A DNA stretch of 64,000 nt from an uncultured Paenibacillaceae bacterium (GCA_913056365.1 CAJXLT010000002.1:682001-746000); one strand, 5' to 3'; shown: positions 46,319 through 56,024, numbered from the stretch's first letter. A program made the numbers and translations. Notes: a model not told the origin generated them from the letters alone.

Positions 46319-48163
46319 ATGTGTGGAATTACCGGATGGGTCGATTGGATGAAGGATCTGACTCACTTCCCTACTATTGTAGAAGCAATGACTGAGACGT
46401 TGACGCCACGCGGACCAGATGCCAACGGGACGTGGCTCTCCCCTCATTGCGCATTGGGACATCGCAGATTGAGTGTCATGGATCCCGAGAACGGGATGCA
46501 GCCTATGTCCCGCAAGATGGGAGCTAGAACGTATACGGTTGTATATAACGGCGAAATTTATAATGCCAGAGAGCTTCGTAATGAGCTCAAATGTCGGGGA
46601 CATCGCTTCCATACGAAGTGTGACACAGAGGTGCTGCTTCTCGCATATATGGAATGGGGACCGCCATGTGTAGAGAAGTTGAACGGCATCTTTGCCTTTG
46701 CGGTGTGGAACGATGTGGACGAGTCGTTATTCATGGCGCGTGATCGGCTCGGTGTCAAGCCGCTCTTCTATTCTTGCAGAACGGGAACACTGCTGTTCGG
46801 ATCAGAGCCTAAGGCGATACTTGCCCATCCCGGCTTTCACGCAGAAGCGGATGGAGACAGCTTGGCCGAAATATTCGCCATCGGTCCTGCACGCACACCT
46901 GGACACGGCATATTCAAGCATATGCAAGAATTAAGACCAGGCTATTGCCTACATTTCTCACGCGGCGGATTGCGAACATATGCATACTGGCAATTGGAAA
47001 GCCGTGAGCATGCGGATGATCTGGACAAAACGGTGACTGCCGTTCGCGAGCTGCTGCTCGATACCGTACATCGGCAGCTTATCTCCGATGTGCCCGTATG
47101 TACGTTGCTGTCTGGCGGACTAGACTCCAGTGCATTGACTGCCATCGCTTCAGCACATTACCGCGATAGCGGGCTTGGGAAGGTAGACACGTATTCTGTT
47201 GATTACGCTGACAATGAGAAGCACTTCAAATCAAGTGCCTTCACCCCGAACAATGATGCTCCTTGGATAAAACGAATGTCGGAGCATGCAAGCACCCGCC
47301 ATACGTATGTGGAATTCGATACCCCTGAACTTGTAGACGCTTTGACGGAAGTCGTATTGGCTCGCGACTCGCCAGGTATGGCAGATGTAGACGCTTCGCT
47401 GTTGCTCTTCTCCCGTGAAATCAAACAAAACGCCACTGTGGCGCTTTCTGGTGAAGCCGCAGATGAAATTTTCGGCGGATACCCTTGGTTCCACCGCAAT
47501 GAGTCGCTTGAAGCAGACACCTTTCCTTGGTCGCTTAAGCTTAAAGACCGCTTATCTGTTCTGTCGCCTGAGTTGATCGACTTCGTGAATCCGGGAGCTT
47601 ACGTCCAGGCGCGCTACGAGGAAGCATTGTCCGAGGTGCCTGCCCTGTCTGGCGAAGCAGAGCATATGCGCAGAATGAGGGAAATGTCGTATTTGAATAT
47701 TACTAGATTCATGCCGACCCTATTAGACCGTAAGGATCGGATGAGTATGCGTGTCGGCTTGGAAGTACGAGTACCCTACTGCGATCATCGTCTAGTCGAA
47801 TATGTATTCAATATTCCGTGGGCAATGAAGACAGCGGGCAACAGGGAAAAGGGCATACTGCGCCAAGCCTTAGCAGGGATACTTCCAGAGGATGTTCTCT
47901 ATCGCAAAAAAAGTCCGTATCCGAAAACACACAATCCCAATTATATGAAAGCAGTAAAGGCTTGGATGCTTGACATACTGGATGATCCTGCTTCACCCAT
48001 ATTACCGTTCGTCAACGTTCCGAAGCTTAGAGAATTGGCGGCGTCAGCGAATGATAGCTTCGATATTCCTTGGTTCGGCCAGCTTATGACCGGACCTCAG
48101 CTATTTGCATACTTAGCACAGGTCAATTTCTGGCTCCAAGAATACCGAATTAGTGTGAAATAA
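46319..48163 (+). CDS. asnB: Glutamine-hydrolysing asparagine synthetase
   Basis: 614 aa. N-terminal class II glutaminase with nucleophile Cys2 (MCGITGW), GPDANG and YNGEIYN (about 80-86). C-terminal synthetase domain with PP-loop LLSGGLDSSAL near residue 260, LSGEAADEIFGGY and the EVRVPYCDH motif. It makes asparagine from aspartate, ATP and glutamine. GGAGGAGAGG is 12 bases before the ATG. Its last 14 bases overlap the 3' end of rdgB on the other strand. Confidence 0.95.
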   Translation: MCGITGWVDWMKDLTHFPTIVEAMTETLTPRGPDANGTWLSPHCALGHRRLSVMDPENGMQPMSRKMGARTYTVVYNGEIYNARELRNELKCRGHRFHTKCDTEVLLLAYMEWGPPCVEKLNGIFAFAVWNDVDESLFMARDRLGVKPLFYSCRTGTLLFGSEPKAILAHPGFHAEADGDSLAEIFAIGPARTPGHGIFKHMQELRPGYCLHFSRGGLRTYAYWQLESREHADDLDKTVTAVRELLLDTVHRQLISDVPVCTLLSGGLDSSALTAIASAHYRDSGLGKVDTYSVDYADNEKHFKSSAFTPNNDAPWIKRMSEHASTRHTYVEFDTPELVDALTEVVLARDSPGMADVDASLLLFSREIKQNATVALSGEAADEIFGGYPWFHRNESLEADTFPWSLKLKDRLSVLSPELIDFVNPGAYVQARYEEALSEVPALSGEAEHMRRMREMSYLNITRFMPTLLDRKDRMSMRVGLEVRVPYCDHRLVEYVFNIPWAMKTAGNREKGILRQALAGILPEDVLYRKKSPYPKTHNPNYMKAVKAWMLDILDDPASPILPFVNVPKLRELAASANDSFDIPWFGQLMTGPQLFAYLAQVNFWLQEYRISVK

Positions 48164-48803
48164 GCGCCATAAACCGCTGAAGCGCCTGTGAACGGTGGCT
48201 GAGGCGGTTTTTCTCCTCCATCGATAACTCCGCCATCGATCGCCCAAGCTGCGGTACATAAAATAACGGATCATAGCCGAATCCGCCGTTGCCTCGCGCT
48301 TCTCCAAGTATCGTACCGGTGCAAGTCCCTTCAGCAGTGATCGGCTCAGCTTCCCCCGGCACAACTAATGCAAGCACGCAAACAAACTGTGCTGTACTCA
48401 GCAATTGCACCTTCGAGTCATCGAACGCTTCCGCTTGCTGCGGCCAGGCAGTATCCGGCGCTAGCTCCTGCAGCATGTGCACCAGCTTGGCGTTGTTGTC
48501 TGCATCAGTCGCTTGTTCACCGGCGAATCTGGCAGAATAGACGCCGGGCGCTCCGTTCAATCGATCGACACACAAGCCGGAATCATCAGCAATGACAGCG
48601 CAACCCAACCTGTTCGCTACAGCACTTGCCTTGATAATGGCATTGTCGCGGAACGTCTCTCCATCCTCGGGGATCGCCGGGATGTCAGGATAATCAGCAA
48701 GGCTGTGCACCTCCAGTCCAAGCTTGCTTAGCATGGCATTGAATTCCTTCACCTTACCGGCATTGCGAGTGGCAATGACCACTGGATTAGGAACGGCCGG
48801 CAT
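48150..48803 (-). CDS. rdgB: XTP/dITP pyrophosphatase (RdgB/HAM1 family)
   Basis: House-cleaning hydrolase for deaminated purine triphosphates, 217 aa. Signatures: [54 protein letters not shown], and GYDPLFYVP. The ATG at 48803 (GGGGAGG 9 bases before) is preferred over 48821. Its 5' end lies within the 3' end of rph (17-base overlap), the usual rph-rdgB coupling. The C-terminus overlaps asnB by 14 bases. Confidence 0.95.
   Translation of the reverse strand: MPAVPNPVVIATRNAGKVKEFNAMLSKLGLEVHSLADYPDIPAIPEDGETFRDNAIIKASAVANRLGCAVIADDSGLCVDRLNGAPGVYSARFAGEQATDADNNAKLVHMLQELAPDTAWPQQAEAFDDSKVQLLSTAQFVCVLALVVPGEAEPITAEGTCTGTILGEARGNGGFGYDPLFYVPQLGRSMAELSMEEKNRLSHRSQALQRFMALISH
48171..48212 (+). 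terminator. Possible terminator of asnB inside rdgB
   Basis: AACCGC (48172-48177) pairs with GCGGTT (48204-48209), ending in TTTTT, 8 bases after the asnB stop and inside the rdgB coding region. The loop is long (26 bases). Confidence 0.45.
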
Positions 48804-49548
48804 AAGTCGCAGCCTCCCCAATGCGATCGCCTGTTGAACCGAGAACAGCCTTTTGCTTCGTAATCATCTGACCGATGCCTTCCTCGGCAAGCGCGAGCAG
48901 CGCATTCAATTCGTCGCGAGTGAACGGAGCTTCCTCTCCAGTTCCCTGAACTTCTACGAATGCCCCATTGCCTGTCATGACCACATTCATGTCCACCTTC
49001 GCCTGGGAATCCTCCGGATAATTCAAATCAAGCACAGGCTTGCCGTTGACAATCCCAACACTGACCGATGCCAAATAATCCGTAACAGGCAGCTTCTTCA
49101 ACTGTCCTCCATCGACCAGTTTTTGCATAGCGATCACCATCGCTACGAATGCACCGGTAATAGATGTCGTACGTGTACCGCCGTCCGCTTGCAATACGTC
49201 GCAGTCCAAAGTCACAGAGCGTTCACCAAGCGCACTCAAGTCTACCACTGAGCGAAGCGCCCTTCCGATCAGACGCTGAATTTCCATCGTTCTGCCTCCG
49301 AGCTTCCCCTTGGCTGACTCGCGCTGATTGCGTGATCCCGTCGCTCTCGGCAGCATCGCATATTCAGCGGTAACCCAGCCTCGTCCCTGTCCTTTCATGA
49401 AAGGCGGCACCCGATCCTCAACAGTTGCCGTACAGAGCACACGCGTGTCCCCTACTTCGATTAAGACGGAGCCTTCCGCATGCTTGCTCCACCCTGGAAC
49501 GAGCTGCATCTCCCGTATTTCATTCGCTTGTCTGCCGTCTGATCTCAC
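48787..49548 (-). CDS. rph: Ribonuclease PH
   Basis: Phosphorolytic 3' exoribonuclease that trims tRNA 3' ends. 253 aa, starting [13 protein letters not shown], with [35 protein letters not shown] and [19 protein letters not shown] start at 49548 sits 9 bases after GGAGG; the ATG at 49581 lies before that ribosome site. Follows gerM and its terminator, as in the Bacillus gerM-rph-rdgB cluster. Confidence 0.95.
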   Translation of the reverse strand: MRSDGRQANEIREMQLVPGWSKHAEGSVLIEVGDTRVLCTATVEDRVPPFMKGQGRGWVTAEYAMLPRATGSRNQRESAKGKLGGRTMEIQRLIGRALRSVVDLSALGERSVTLDCDVLQADGGTRTTSITGAFVAMVIAMQKLVDGGQLKKLPVTDYLASVSVGIVNGKPVLDLNYPEDSQAKVDMNVVMTGNGAFVEVQGTGEEAPFTRDELNALLALAEEGIGQMITKQKAVLGSTGDRIGEAATYAGRS

Positions 49549-49647
49549 TAGCTGCTTCCTCCTTTGGGATGTAAACATCAATACAATACCTTCAAACTAT
49601 TGCACGCTTCCAGAAACTCACTGCCTTCTATTGTAACAAACTGTGCC

Positions 49648-49698
49648 AAAAATCAAAAGGAGCGTCTCCTCCCTTCACAGGCTCGGATGCAACGCTCC
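49648..49698 (-). terminator. Terminator of gerM
   Basis: GGAGCGT and ACGCTCC pair on the minus strand around a 26-base loop that itself contains short pairing; TTTTGATTTTT follows. Confidence 0.75.
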
Positions 49699-49712
49699 CT
49701 CTAATATCCCAA

Positions 49713-50756
49713 TCAAAATTCCAGCTTATTCAAATGTACAGGTCGATTCACCGGAAGTGTGTACGACTCCTCGTCTGTACTGATCACTTGTGTACTGCCT
49801 TCCACCTTAATCTGCACCTGTTCAGCTTGCATGGAATCCGTCAGTGACATCACCACAGCCCGCAAGCTCTCGGCAGGCACCCGATCACTAGGACCGCGAA
49901 TCGCCTCACTCAGATCGACAGTGACGAGACCGTCTTGCAGCGACATATCCAGCACCTCTACATCTGGCAGCATGACCGCGGCAAGGTTACTCTCATCAAC
50001 AGGACCTGCAATCAGCTGTTGCATGACCTCGCGAGCCACATTATCTGTTCTGGGAACTAACCGTGTGACCGGAACGAGATAGCGGTAATCGCTAGCTACT
50101 CCTTCGAAGTACACCGTAACCGGTGTCGCATGACCGATACTTACACCAGAGCCTCGCTCCAGATTAATGCCCATCACCCGAGACAATGGGGCATCTAGCG
50201 GAGTTCCCACTGCCGGCATTTGCTTAAGCGGATGACCTTCCACCCAGAGCTCCACCGATTCAACCGAAGGGAAGCTAGTCAGCGTCCAGGTGATAGCCTC
50301 CAGAATCTTACGTTCATCCTCTTCTGCATATTGCTCGAACGCTCGCGAGAAATTGACTGTCGCAAGCTTCCGCTCTTCATCAATATTCATACCGATCACT
50401 TCTGTTCCATCAGGCAGCAGCGCCCGGAAGCCATCCGGCAACTCAGCCGCAGCCGGTCCGCCTTCCACCATATAGGACAATGCCTGTTTGCCAATGCCCT
50501 CCACTTTCGGCATCTCCATCGTTACCGGTGCGACAAAGCCGTTCCCATCTTCAAAATACAGCGTCACTTGCTGCAGTTCCTGTACGTTCTCAACCTGCGC
50601 AGTTGTCGGGGTCACGCTATCTAGGGCTGTCTGCATACCTGCAGGCGGCGGATCGATCGCACCGGAATTCCCGGAACCGCCGAGCGAGCAGCCTGTCGCT
50701 GTGATGCCGATTAATGTAATCGCCAGCGTCAAGCGAATCCATTTGGAACGTTTCAT
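49713..50756 (-). CDS. gerM: GerM-like sporulation/germination lipoprotein
   Basis: 347 aa. Lipobox ITATGCS gives a lipid-modified Cys near residue 23. Two GerMN domains: about 62-190 (VTLYFEDGNGFVAPV, LSYMVEGGPAAAELPDG) and about 205-330 (VTVYFEGVASDYRYLVPV, VMQQLIAGPVDESNLAAVMLP). In Bacillus GerM localises to the septum and engulfing membrane and helps keep the mother cell-forespore channel. GGGGAGG is 9 bases before the ATG. Confidence 0.92.
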   Translation of the reverse strand: MKRSKWIRLTLAITLIGITATGCSLGGSGNSGAIDPPPAGMQTALDSVTPTTAQVENVQELQQVTLYFEDGNGFVAPVTMEMPKVEGIGKQALSYMVEGGPAAAELPDGFRALLPDGTEVIGMNIDEERKLATVNFSRAFEQYAEEDERKILEAITWTLTSFPSVESVELWVEGHPLKQMPAVGTPLDAPLSRVMGINLERGSGVSIGHATPVTVYFEGVASDYRYLVPVTRLVPRTDNVAREVMQQLIAGPVDESNLAAVMLPDVEVLDMSLQDGLVTVDLSEAIRGPSDRVPAESLRAVVMSLTDSMQAEQVQIKVEGSTQVISTDEESYTLPVNRPVHLNKLEF

Positions 50757-50891
50757 GGTTCATTTCCTCCCCACATGTTTGGTACTACTATGTATACGAG
50801 CCCGGACTTGTTTTATAACTACTTTTTGCCTACGTCGGACATACTAAGGACTGCTCTTTATCTGTGATCTTCATGAAGGAGAGAAGTGTAG

Positions 50892-51392
50892 ATGAACTAT
50901 CAGTTGAACAGTGAGGAAGTCACCGCCGCAACGTTCCGTATGTTGGAGAAGAGAGGGGTGAAGCTTGAAGGTATTGCCGAGCTAGTCTACTTTCTACAGA
51001 AGGACTACGTGGAAGGATTAACCATGGAGATATGCTTGGACAATGTCCAACGTGTATTGACCAAGCGTGAAGTGCAGAATGCTGTACTAACCGGCATTCA
51101 ACTTGACATGCTGGCAGAGGAAGGACAACTGTTCAATCCGTTGCAGGATATGGTTAGGCATGACGAAGGCTTGTACGGGGTTGATGAGGTGCTTGCCTTA
51201 TCGATCGTGAATGTGTACGGCAGCATCGGGTTTACGAATTTCGGCTACATCGACAAGCTCAAGCCCGGCATTCTGGAGCAGCTGAACGACAAGCACGACG
51301 GACCTATCCATACGTTCTTGGACGATATCGTCGGCGCGATCGCCGCAGCCGCTTCCAGCCGCATTGCACACGCCAATGCCGGCACCAGCTAG
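50892..51392 (+). CDS. Phosphatidylglycerophosphatase A-related protein (YutG-like)
   Basis: 166 aa, resembling the PgpA/YutG family: opening helix EVTAATFRMLEKRGV, IAELVYFLQKDYVEGL, VLTKREVQNAVLTGIQLD, GLYGVDEVLALSIVNVYGSIGFTNFGYIDKLKPG, and a C-terminal ending with LDDIVGAIAAAASSRI. Family members hydrolyse phosphatidylglycerophosphate, but the Bacillus-type paralogues lack most membrane segments of PgpA, so the reaction is uncertain. Divergent from gerM. Confidence 0.85.
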   Translation: MNYQLNSEEVTAATFRMLEKRGVKLEGIAELVYFLQKDYVEGLTMEICLDNVQRVLTKREVQNAVLTGIQLDMLAEEGQLFNPLQDMVRHDEGLYGVDEVLALSIVNVYGSIGFTNFGYIDKLKPGILEQLNDKHDGPIHTFLDDIVGAIAAAASSRIAHANAGTS

Positions 51393-51395
51393 TTG

Positions 51396-51555
51396 GTGCG
51401 ACGACGATGGTTGGTGCAGCGCTAGTTAGTTCCAGTAGCGCTAGCCTGACAGCGATGATAAGTGGTGAAGGGACGCTAGTTGATGCAGCGTTGCTAATCG
51501 ATGCGGTAATAATCTAGCTAGCTGGTACAGCTACATAGTTGATACAGCCTCGCTA
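51396..51555. repeat. Degenerate GCTAGTTGRTGCAGC-type repeats
   Basis: Words close to CTAGTTGGTGC, TTGGTGCAGCGCTAG, CTAGTTGATGCAGCG, CTAGCTGGTACAGC and ATAGTTGATACAGCC recur every 17-35 bases just after the YutG-like gene. No gene is visible. Confidence 0.55.
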
Positions 51556-51821
51556 ACGGAAGTCAGAGACACTACTGTGCTGTTTTGTGACTGTCACGGA
51601 AGTCAGAGACACTACTGTGCTGTTTTGTGATTGTAACGGAAGTCAGAGACCACTATTATGCTGTTTTAGGCTAGTTTAAGATTGTAACGGAAGTGAGAGG
51701 TGCTTATTGATGCTTTTCTGCTACAAATGGCTGTAATCTGGCTGATTAAGGTACTCCTGATTCCGTTAGAATTATAACAATGCAAAAATAAGCTCCTAAA
51801 GGTCTCTCATTTCCGTTACGT
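51555..51821. repeat. AACGGAAGTSAGAG array, forward copies then inverted copies
   Basis: Forward copies begin near 51555, 51595, 51635 and 51686. The first two 40-bp units (51556-51595, 51596-51635) are almost identical. Inverted copies are at 51754-51769 (CTCCTGATTCCGTTAG) and 51801-51821 (GGTCTCTCATTTCCGTTACG). The stretch has no supported gene; CATTCG-rich hexamers follow at 51838-51885. Confidence 0.75.
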
Positions 51822-51908
51822 TCTGAGCATTCCGATCCGCATTCGCATTCGCATTCCGATTCGCACTCGCACAATTCCGGCATAAGCCAGCGGCCAATTC
51901 GCAAGCAG

Positions 51909-52847
51909 CTAGTTGTTGCGGCGGTCCAAGTAGACCATATGCGCAATCGTCTCGCCCATCGCGAATCGCAGCTGGTGAACAGACAGCCTCGTGCCGAATA
52001 GCGATTGACACAGCGCATAGCCGGTCATTCCTGGCTCCAGCAAGGCTTCTATATGTTCCAGCCGCTCGTCATGATGACGAATCAATTCCAATACGCGTTC
52101 ACCGAAGTTTGAGAACGGATCACGATGACCTGGGAACGCACTGCGAACCGGCAGCGATGCGAGATATTGAAGGCTGGTCAAAAATGACGCCAACGGATTC
52201 TCGTCAAGTCCAGGCACATAGCTTACATTAGGTGTAATGACCGGTAATACATGATCGCCGCAGAACAATACTTGCTCCTCAGCATGATAGAAGCTGAGAT
52301 GACCGAATGCATGTCCGTGCGTCTCCATGACTTCATATTCGTCATCCCCGAGAAGCAGCGTCTGCCCCGGCTCCACTATACGCACATGCTTCGGCTGAGG
52401 ATTCACTTGCGCTACGAACGTATGCATGTTCTCCTCAACTCGATCGAGCATGTGCTGATCCATCCCATATTCCCGGTAGCATTGCAGCAATCTGCCGTTC
52501 ATCTCGAACGGCTCTTGCCAAAGCAGCTTCACTTGTTCATAGCCGTTAGCCGACATATACACGGGCGCTCCGCTCTCTTCCTGCATCCAGCCGCTTAATC
52601 CGTAATGATCGGGGTGGTGATGGGTAAGCACGATCTGCTGAATGTCCTGCATCTCAATGCGTTGCTCTCGCAACCAGACCTGCCACACTTCACGTGCAGC
52701 TTCAGTATGCATACCCGGATCGATCACCGTATAGCCGGAGCTGCCGCGAATCACATAACTGTTCACCCAACGTAGCGGGAAGGGAACAGGCACTTTCAAA
52801 CGTTGAACATGCTGGAGCATAGTCGTATCTGTACGTTCAAGACTCAC
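51909..52847 (-). CDS. MBL-fold metallo-hydrolase
   Basis: 312 aa metallo-beta-lactamase-fold enzyme: the zinc motif LTHHHPDHYGLSG (HxHxDH), a second His in THGHAFGHLSFYH, Asp/His in LFCGDHVLP and a terminal His in FPGHRDPFS. A C-terminal helical domain (about 230-312) with MGETIAHMVYLDRR resembles the extension of lactonase/LACTB2-like members. Substrate unknown. GTG start with AAGGAG 8 bases upstream. It overlaps the methyltransferase gene by 11 bases, so they are coupled. Confidence 0.9.
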   Translation of the reverse strand: MSLERTDTTMLQHVQRLKVPVPFPLRWVNSYVIRGSSGYTVIDPGMHTEAAREVWQVWLREQRIEMQDIQQIVLTHHHPDHYGLSGWMQEESGAPVYMSANGYEQVKLLWQEPFEMNGRLLQCYREYGMDQHMLDRVEENMHTFVAQVNPQPKHVRIVEPGQTLLLGDDEYEVMETHGHAFGHLSFYHAEEQVLFCGDHVLPVITPNVSYVPGLDENPLASFLTSLQYLASLPVRSAFPGHRDPFSNFGERVLELIRHHDERLEHIEALLEPGMTGYALCQSLFGTRLSVHQLRFAMGETIAHMVYLDRRNN

Positions 52848-53649
52848 TGGATCGACTCCTTCCCCTTACACCGAGCTTGCGACCGACTAGAATCATTCTA
52901 GACGATTGCTGCCGGTCATATCCTGATCGGTCTGGTCCGCCATATACAGCTTCCAGTTCAAGCCCTGCATCAGCTATCATTCGCTTGAAGTCATCCAGCT
53001 CGTACAGTCGAACCTGTTCTTCATAACAGCGTTCCTTCTTACCAGGTTCGCGAAGGGTAATCGACTTACGTACATAACCGGCTTCAATGCACCGAACCTC
53101 CTCGATTCGGGTCCTTCCTTCTGATCGAACGGATCGCGGGACGAGATTACGCTGAACATAGACCGGATTTAAGAAATCGATAATCCAGCGCCCATTCGGT
53201 TGAAGCAGTCTGCAAATCTCATCAACTACCTGAGCATTCTCATCGTGATTGTCGAAGTAACCGAAGGATGTGAACAAATTCACTACTGCATCGAAGGGAC
53301 CGGTTAATGGGACATTGCGCATATCGCCGTGTACCCAAGTAACCGGACGATTGTCCGCCCCGCCATCATCATGCTTCACAGCTTCACTAAGCAGTGTTTT
53401 GGATAAGTCCATGCCAGTCACGTTATAGCCGAAATCTCGGAGTGCCATCGCATGCCTGCCCATGCCGCAGCACAAATCCAGTACGCTGGCGCCTTGCGGC
53501 AATGAGAGCCATCCGACCATAGCGCGCACTTCCTCATAAGCACCCTCCATGTCCCGATGTTTGTATACGAGCAAGTAGTCTTGGCCGAAGCTGCGATTGT
53601 ACCACGCTTCCTCTACGTCCTCATTTGTATGATCATAAGATTGATCCAC
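52837..53649 (-). CDS. Class I SAM-dependent methyltransferase
   Basis: 270 aa. Rossmann SAM site VLDLCCGMGRHAMAL (motif I), GMDLSKTLLSEA (acidic end of strand 2), WVHGDMRNVPL (motif III region), DAVVNLFTSFGYF, and IIDFLNPVYVQRNLVP. Belongs to the broad Methyltransf_25/11 group; acceptor unknown. GTG start after GGAG. First gene of a two-gene operon with the MBL-fold hydrolase. Confidence 0.9.
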   Translation of the reverse strand: MDQSYDHTNEDVEEAWYNRSFGQDYLLVYKHRDMEGAYEEVRAMVGWLSLPQGASVLDLCCGMGRHAMALRDFGYNVTGMDLSKTLLSEAVKHDDGGADNRPVTWVHGDMRNVPLTGPFDAVVNLFTSFGYFDNHDENAQVVDEICRLLQPNGRWIIDFLNPVYVQRNLVPRSVRSEGRTRIEEVRCIEAGYVRKSITLREPGKKERCYEEQVRLYELDDFKRMIADAGLELEAVYGGPDRSGYDRQQSSRMILVGRKLGVRGRSRSSES

Positions 53650-53783
53650 GATGCTTCACTCCTCTCCAGCAGTACAGCGCTTAGGTGTCTGTTTCCTATT
53701 GTACATTCTCTGAAGAGATGCCGCCACTATACGCCATCCCGCTGGAGAAGAAGTTGAAGACATCGCAGCATATTAGCTGCTTG

Positions 53784-55364
53784 TTATAACTCTCGTCGCT
53801 TCACCTTATTCACGATATGTTCTGCCGTTCGGGCTGCCAACGCCATCACCGTATGTGTCGGATTGCTCCCGCTTGACGTAACGAATACGCTGGCGTCGCA
53901 TACGAACAAGTTCGGAATATCATGTGTCTGTCCATAGGCATCGACAACTGATCTGTCCGGATTCGTTCCCATCCTGCAGCCGCCCATCAAGTGTGCCGTG
54001 TCAGGGTGTACGAACGCAACCTTGCCACCTTCCGCTTCGAGTATCGCACTCATATTGCCAATCGCTTCCTGGATCATCTTCCGATCATTCTCTCCATAGC
54101 TGAACGTCACTTTGGCACGCGGCAAACCATATTCATCTGTGTCCTCAGCCAGTGTAACACGATTGTCTGGATTGGGAAGCACTTCGCCAACCATCGTAAT
54201 TCTTCCGTAGAAATTGTATTCCAGCATAGCCTCCCGCAATTGCTTGCCCCATACTAGACCGCGCTCATCGCCGATGATCCCTTTCACCGTCTCCAGCGGA
54301 CGCGCACCATGCGCATGTAAGCTGTACCCACGCGCAAAGCCTCGTTCAGCCGGATTCGAAGCGTAAAATTCTTGCGTCGTTGCAAGTACAGGTGTCCCTT
54401 TATAAATACGAATTTCCTTATCGAACTTAGCCATCACATCGTAACTGGAATGCGGCATAATGGCTCGTCCCACCCAGCCGCTACTGTTGGCCAACCCGTC
54501 AGGAAACTGCACAGTGGCAGAATTCAATAGAAGACGCGGCGTTTCCACCGCATAAGCGCTGAGAATGACCATCCGCGCTTTTTGTACATAAGATACTTTA
54601 TTATGTGTGAACGCAACTCCGGACGCCTTGCCATTCGGATGCATGAGCACTTGTGTGACCATACAATCAGATAATAGTTCCGCACCCGAATTTATCGCTT
54701 TCGGTAGATGAACAAGCAATGTGCTGAATTTCGCATTCGGCATACAACCTTGATTGCAGAATCCGCGATTAATACATGGCGGTCTGCCTTCGAACGGAGC
54801 AGATAAGATCGCAAGCGGCGGAACGGAGGAACGAATACCTAGCTTCTCGCAGCCTTGGCGGAACAAGTAAGCGTTCGGGCTTAACGGCTCCCGCTCAGGG
54901 TAAGGGTAGGGACCATGATATTCTCCCCAAGGAAAATGCTTAGGTCCTGAGACGGCCACTTCCTTCTCAATCTTATCGTAGTATGGCGCAAGCTCATCGT
55001 ATGAAAGCGGCCAATCCTCGCCTATGCCGTCTGTGCTGTATGTATGAAAGTCATCTGCGTGGAAGCGCAAGAAGACACCTGTAAAATGCACGGTGCCTCC
55101 TCCCACTGAACGCCCGGAATTGTTATGTCCCATCGTTAATGGGTCCGTGCCGTCCACGATACGGGTGTCCTGCCAGCCTAGCTTGCGCATAGCCAGTTCA
55201 TCACTTGCAAAGTCCTGCTGCGGATCGAGCATCGGTCCTGCTTCCAGCACGACAACCTTCATGCCAGCTTCACTCAGCTCCTTCGCAAGCACACCGCCTG
55301 CTGCACCGGCTCCAACGATACAAGCATCCACTTCTTCATCCGCATATTTCCGTTGTAAGGTCAT
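53784..55364 (-). CDS. GMC-family FAD oxidoreductase (gluconate 2-dehydrogenase-like large subunit)
   Basis: 526 aa. FAD Rossmann GAGAAGGVLAKEL at residues 18-30, GRSVGGGTVHFTGVFLR (GMC signature area), and the C-terminal HLMGGCRMG, then NPTHTVMALAARTAEHI with the active-site His/Asn pair. The HxxGGxRMG block is typical of the gluconate/fructose dehydrogenase group that works with a small subunit 3. That partner is encoded immediately upstream. Neither has a visible export signal and no cytochrome c subunit is present, so the electron acceptor is unclear. Confidence 0.9.
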   Translation of the reverse strand: MTLQRKYADEEVDACIVGAGAAGGVLAKELSEAGMKVVVLEAGPMLDPQQDFASDELAMRKLGWQDTRIVDGTDPLTMGHNNSGRSVGGGTVHFTGVFLRFHADDFHTYSTDGIGEDWPLSYDELAPYYDKIEKEVAVSGPKHFPWGEYHGPYPYPEREPLSPNAYLFRQGCEKLGIRSSVPPLAILSAPFEGRPPCINRGFCNQGCMPNAKFSTLLVHLPKAINSGAELLSDCMVTQVLMHPNGKASGVAFTHNKVSYVQKARMVILSAYAVETPRLLLNSATVQFPDGLANSSGWVGRAIMPHSSYDVMAKFDKEIRIYKGTPVLATTQEFYASNPAERGFARGYSLHAHGARPLETVKGIIGDERGLVWGKQLREAMLEYNFYGRITMVGEVLPNPDNRVTLAEDTDEYGLPRAKVTFSYGENDRKMIQEAIGNMSAILEAEGGKVAFVHPDTAHLMGGCRMGTNPDRSVVDAYGQTHDIPNLFVCDASVFVTSSGSNPTHTVMALAARTAEHIVNKVKRREL

Positions 55365-55404
55365 CTTACCCTCCCTTTCTAACTGCCATACTCGTACAAT
55401 AATG

Positions 55405-56010
55405 CTATGGATGATTCATGGGCGAGTTCGCTTCCCATGGGTCGATCTGACCGAGACTAGCCCGAACATACCCGCGCGGATAAGCGGGGCCTCCATAGCC
55501 GATCTCTGACCAAATATCCGGATGTGAGTAATAGCCGTCTGCTGCCATCGAGAGCAGCGATTTGAAGAAGGCTTTCTGATCGAAACCTGTCCACACTTCA
55601 GCAGACTCCGCACAGCCTTCACTCAGCTGAGACAACAGCTGCTCCAGAGCCGCAAGCTCCGTCTGATCCATAGCTGCGAAATCGTATAACAAGGTGCTAA
55701 GACGCATCCGCTGCAGCCCGTCGCGAATCAATTTCCCTTGCGGGAGCACTGCTGCTTTCCGCTGTGCCTCACCAACAGGCGAAGCCAATACCTGATCTAT
55801 GTGCGAAACTACGAACGCAAGCATCTCGGAACGCGTCTCATCCAGCAGCACCCGGCATACAGAACGAAGCAGCTGCAGCTCTTCCATCTCCAAATACCGC
55901 AGCTGTGACGACGGCTCCAGCCTGCTGCGCACAATGTTGCGCGTATGCGCATCCCATGCTTCCTGTTCATTCATCACGTTATAGAAGGGGTAGCGGGACT
56001 GACTTGTCAT
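55405..56010 (-). CDS. Gluconate 2-dehydrogenase subunit 3-like protein
   Basis: About 201 aa, helical, with RYLEMEELQLLRSVCRVLLDE and HPDIWSEIGYGGPAYPRGYVR, which match the subunit-3 pattern (late Pro/Tyr/Gly motif after helices). No Tat or Sec signal is seen, unlike many subunit 3 proteins. Starts are possible at 56040, 56028 or 56010. I chose 56010 (AGAAGAG upstream), but 56028 is not excluded. Adjacent to the GMC gene. Confidence 0.75.
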   Translation of the reverse strand: MTSQSRYPFYNVMNEQEAWDAHTRNIVRSRLEPSSQLRYLEMEELQLLRSVCRVLLDETRSEMLAFVVSHIDQVLASPVGEAQRKAAVLPQGKLIRDGLQRMRLSTLLYDFAAMDQTELAALEQLLSQLSEGCAESAEVWTGFDQKAFFKSLLSMAADGYYSHPDIWSEIGYGGPAYPRGYVRASLGQIDPWEANSPMNHP

Positions 56011-56024
56011 TCTTATCTCTTCTT

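Noticed and set aside
51555-51700. Possible CRISPR array (40-base periodic units)
   Set aside because: The first two units are identical through the would-be spacer as well, so this is a tandem duplication.
51746-52018. Open frame with Cys-Glu-rich repeat (CECESECECEC)
   Set aside because: It is the translation of CATTCG/CATTCC hexamer repeats on the opposite strand, overlaps the MBL-fold gene and has no ribosome site.
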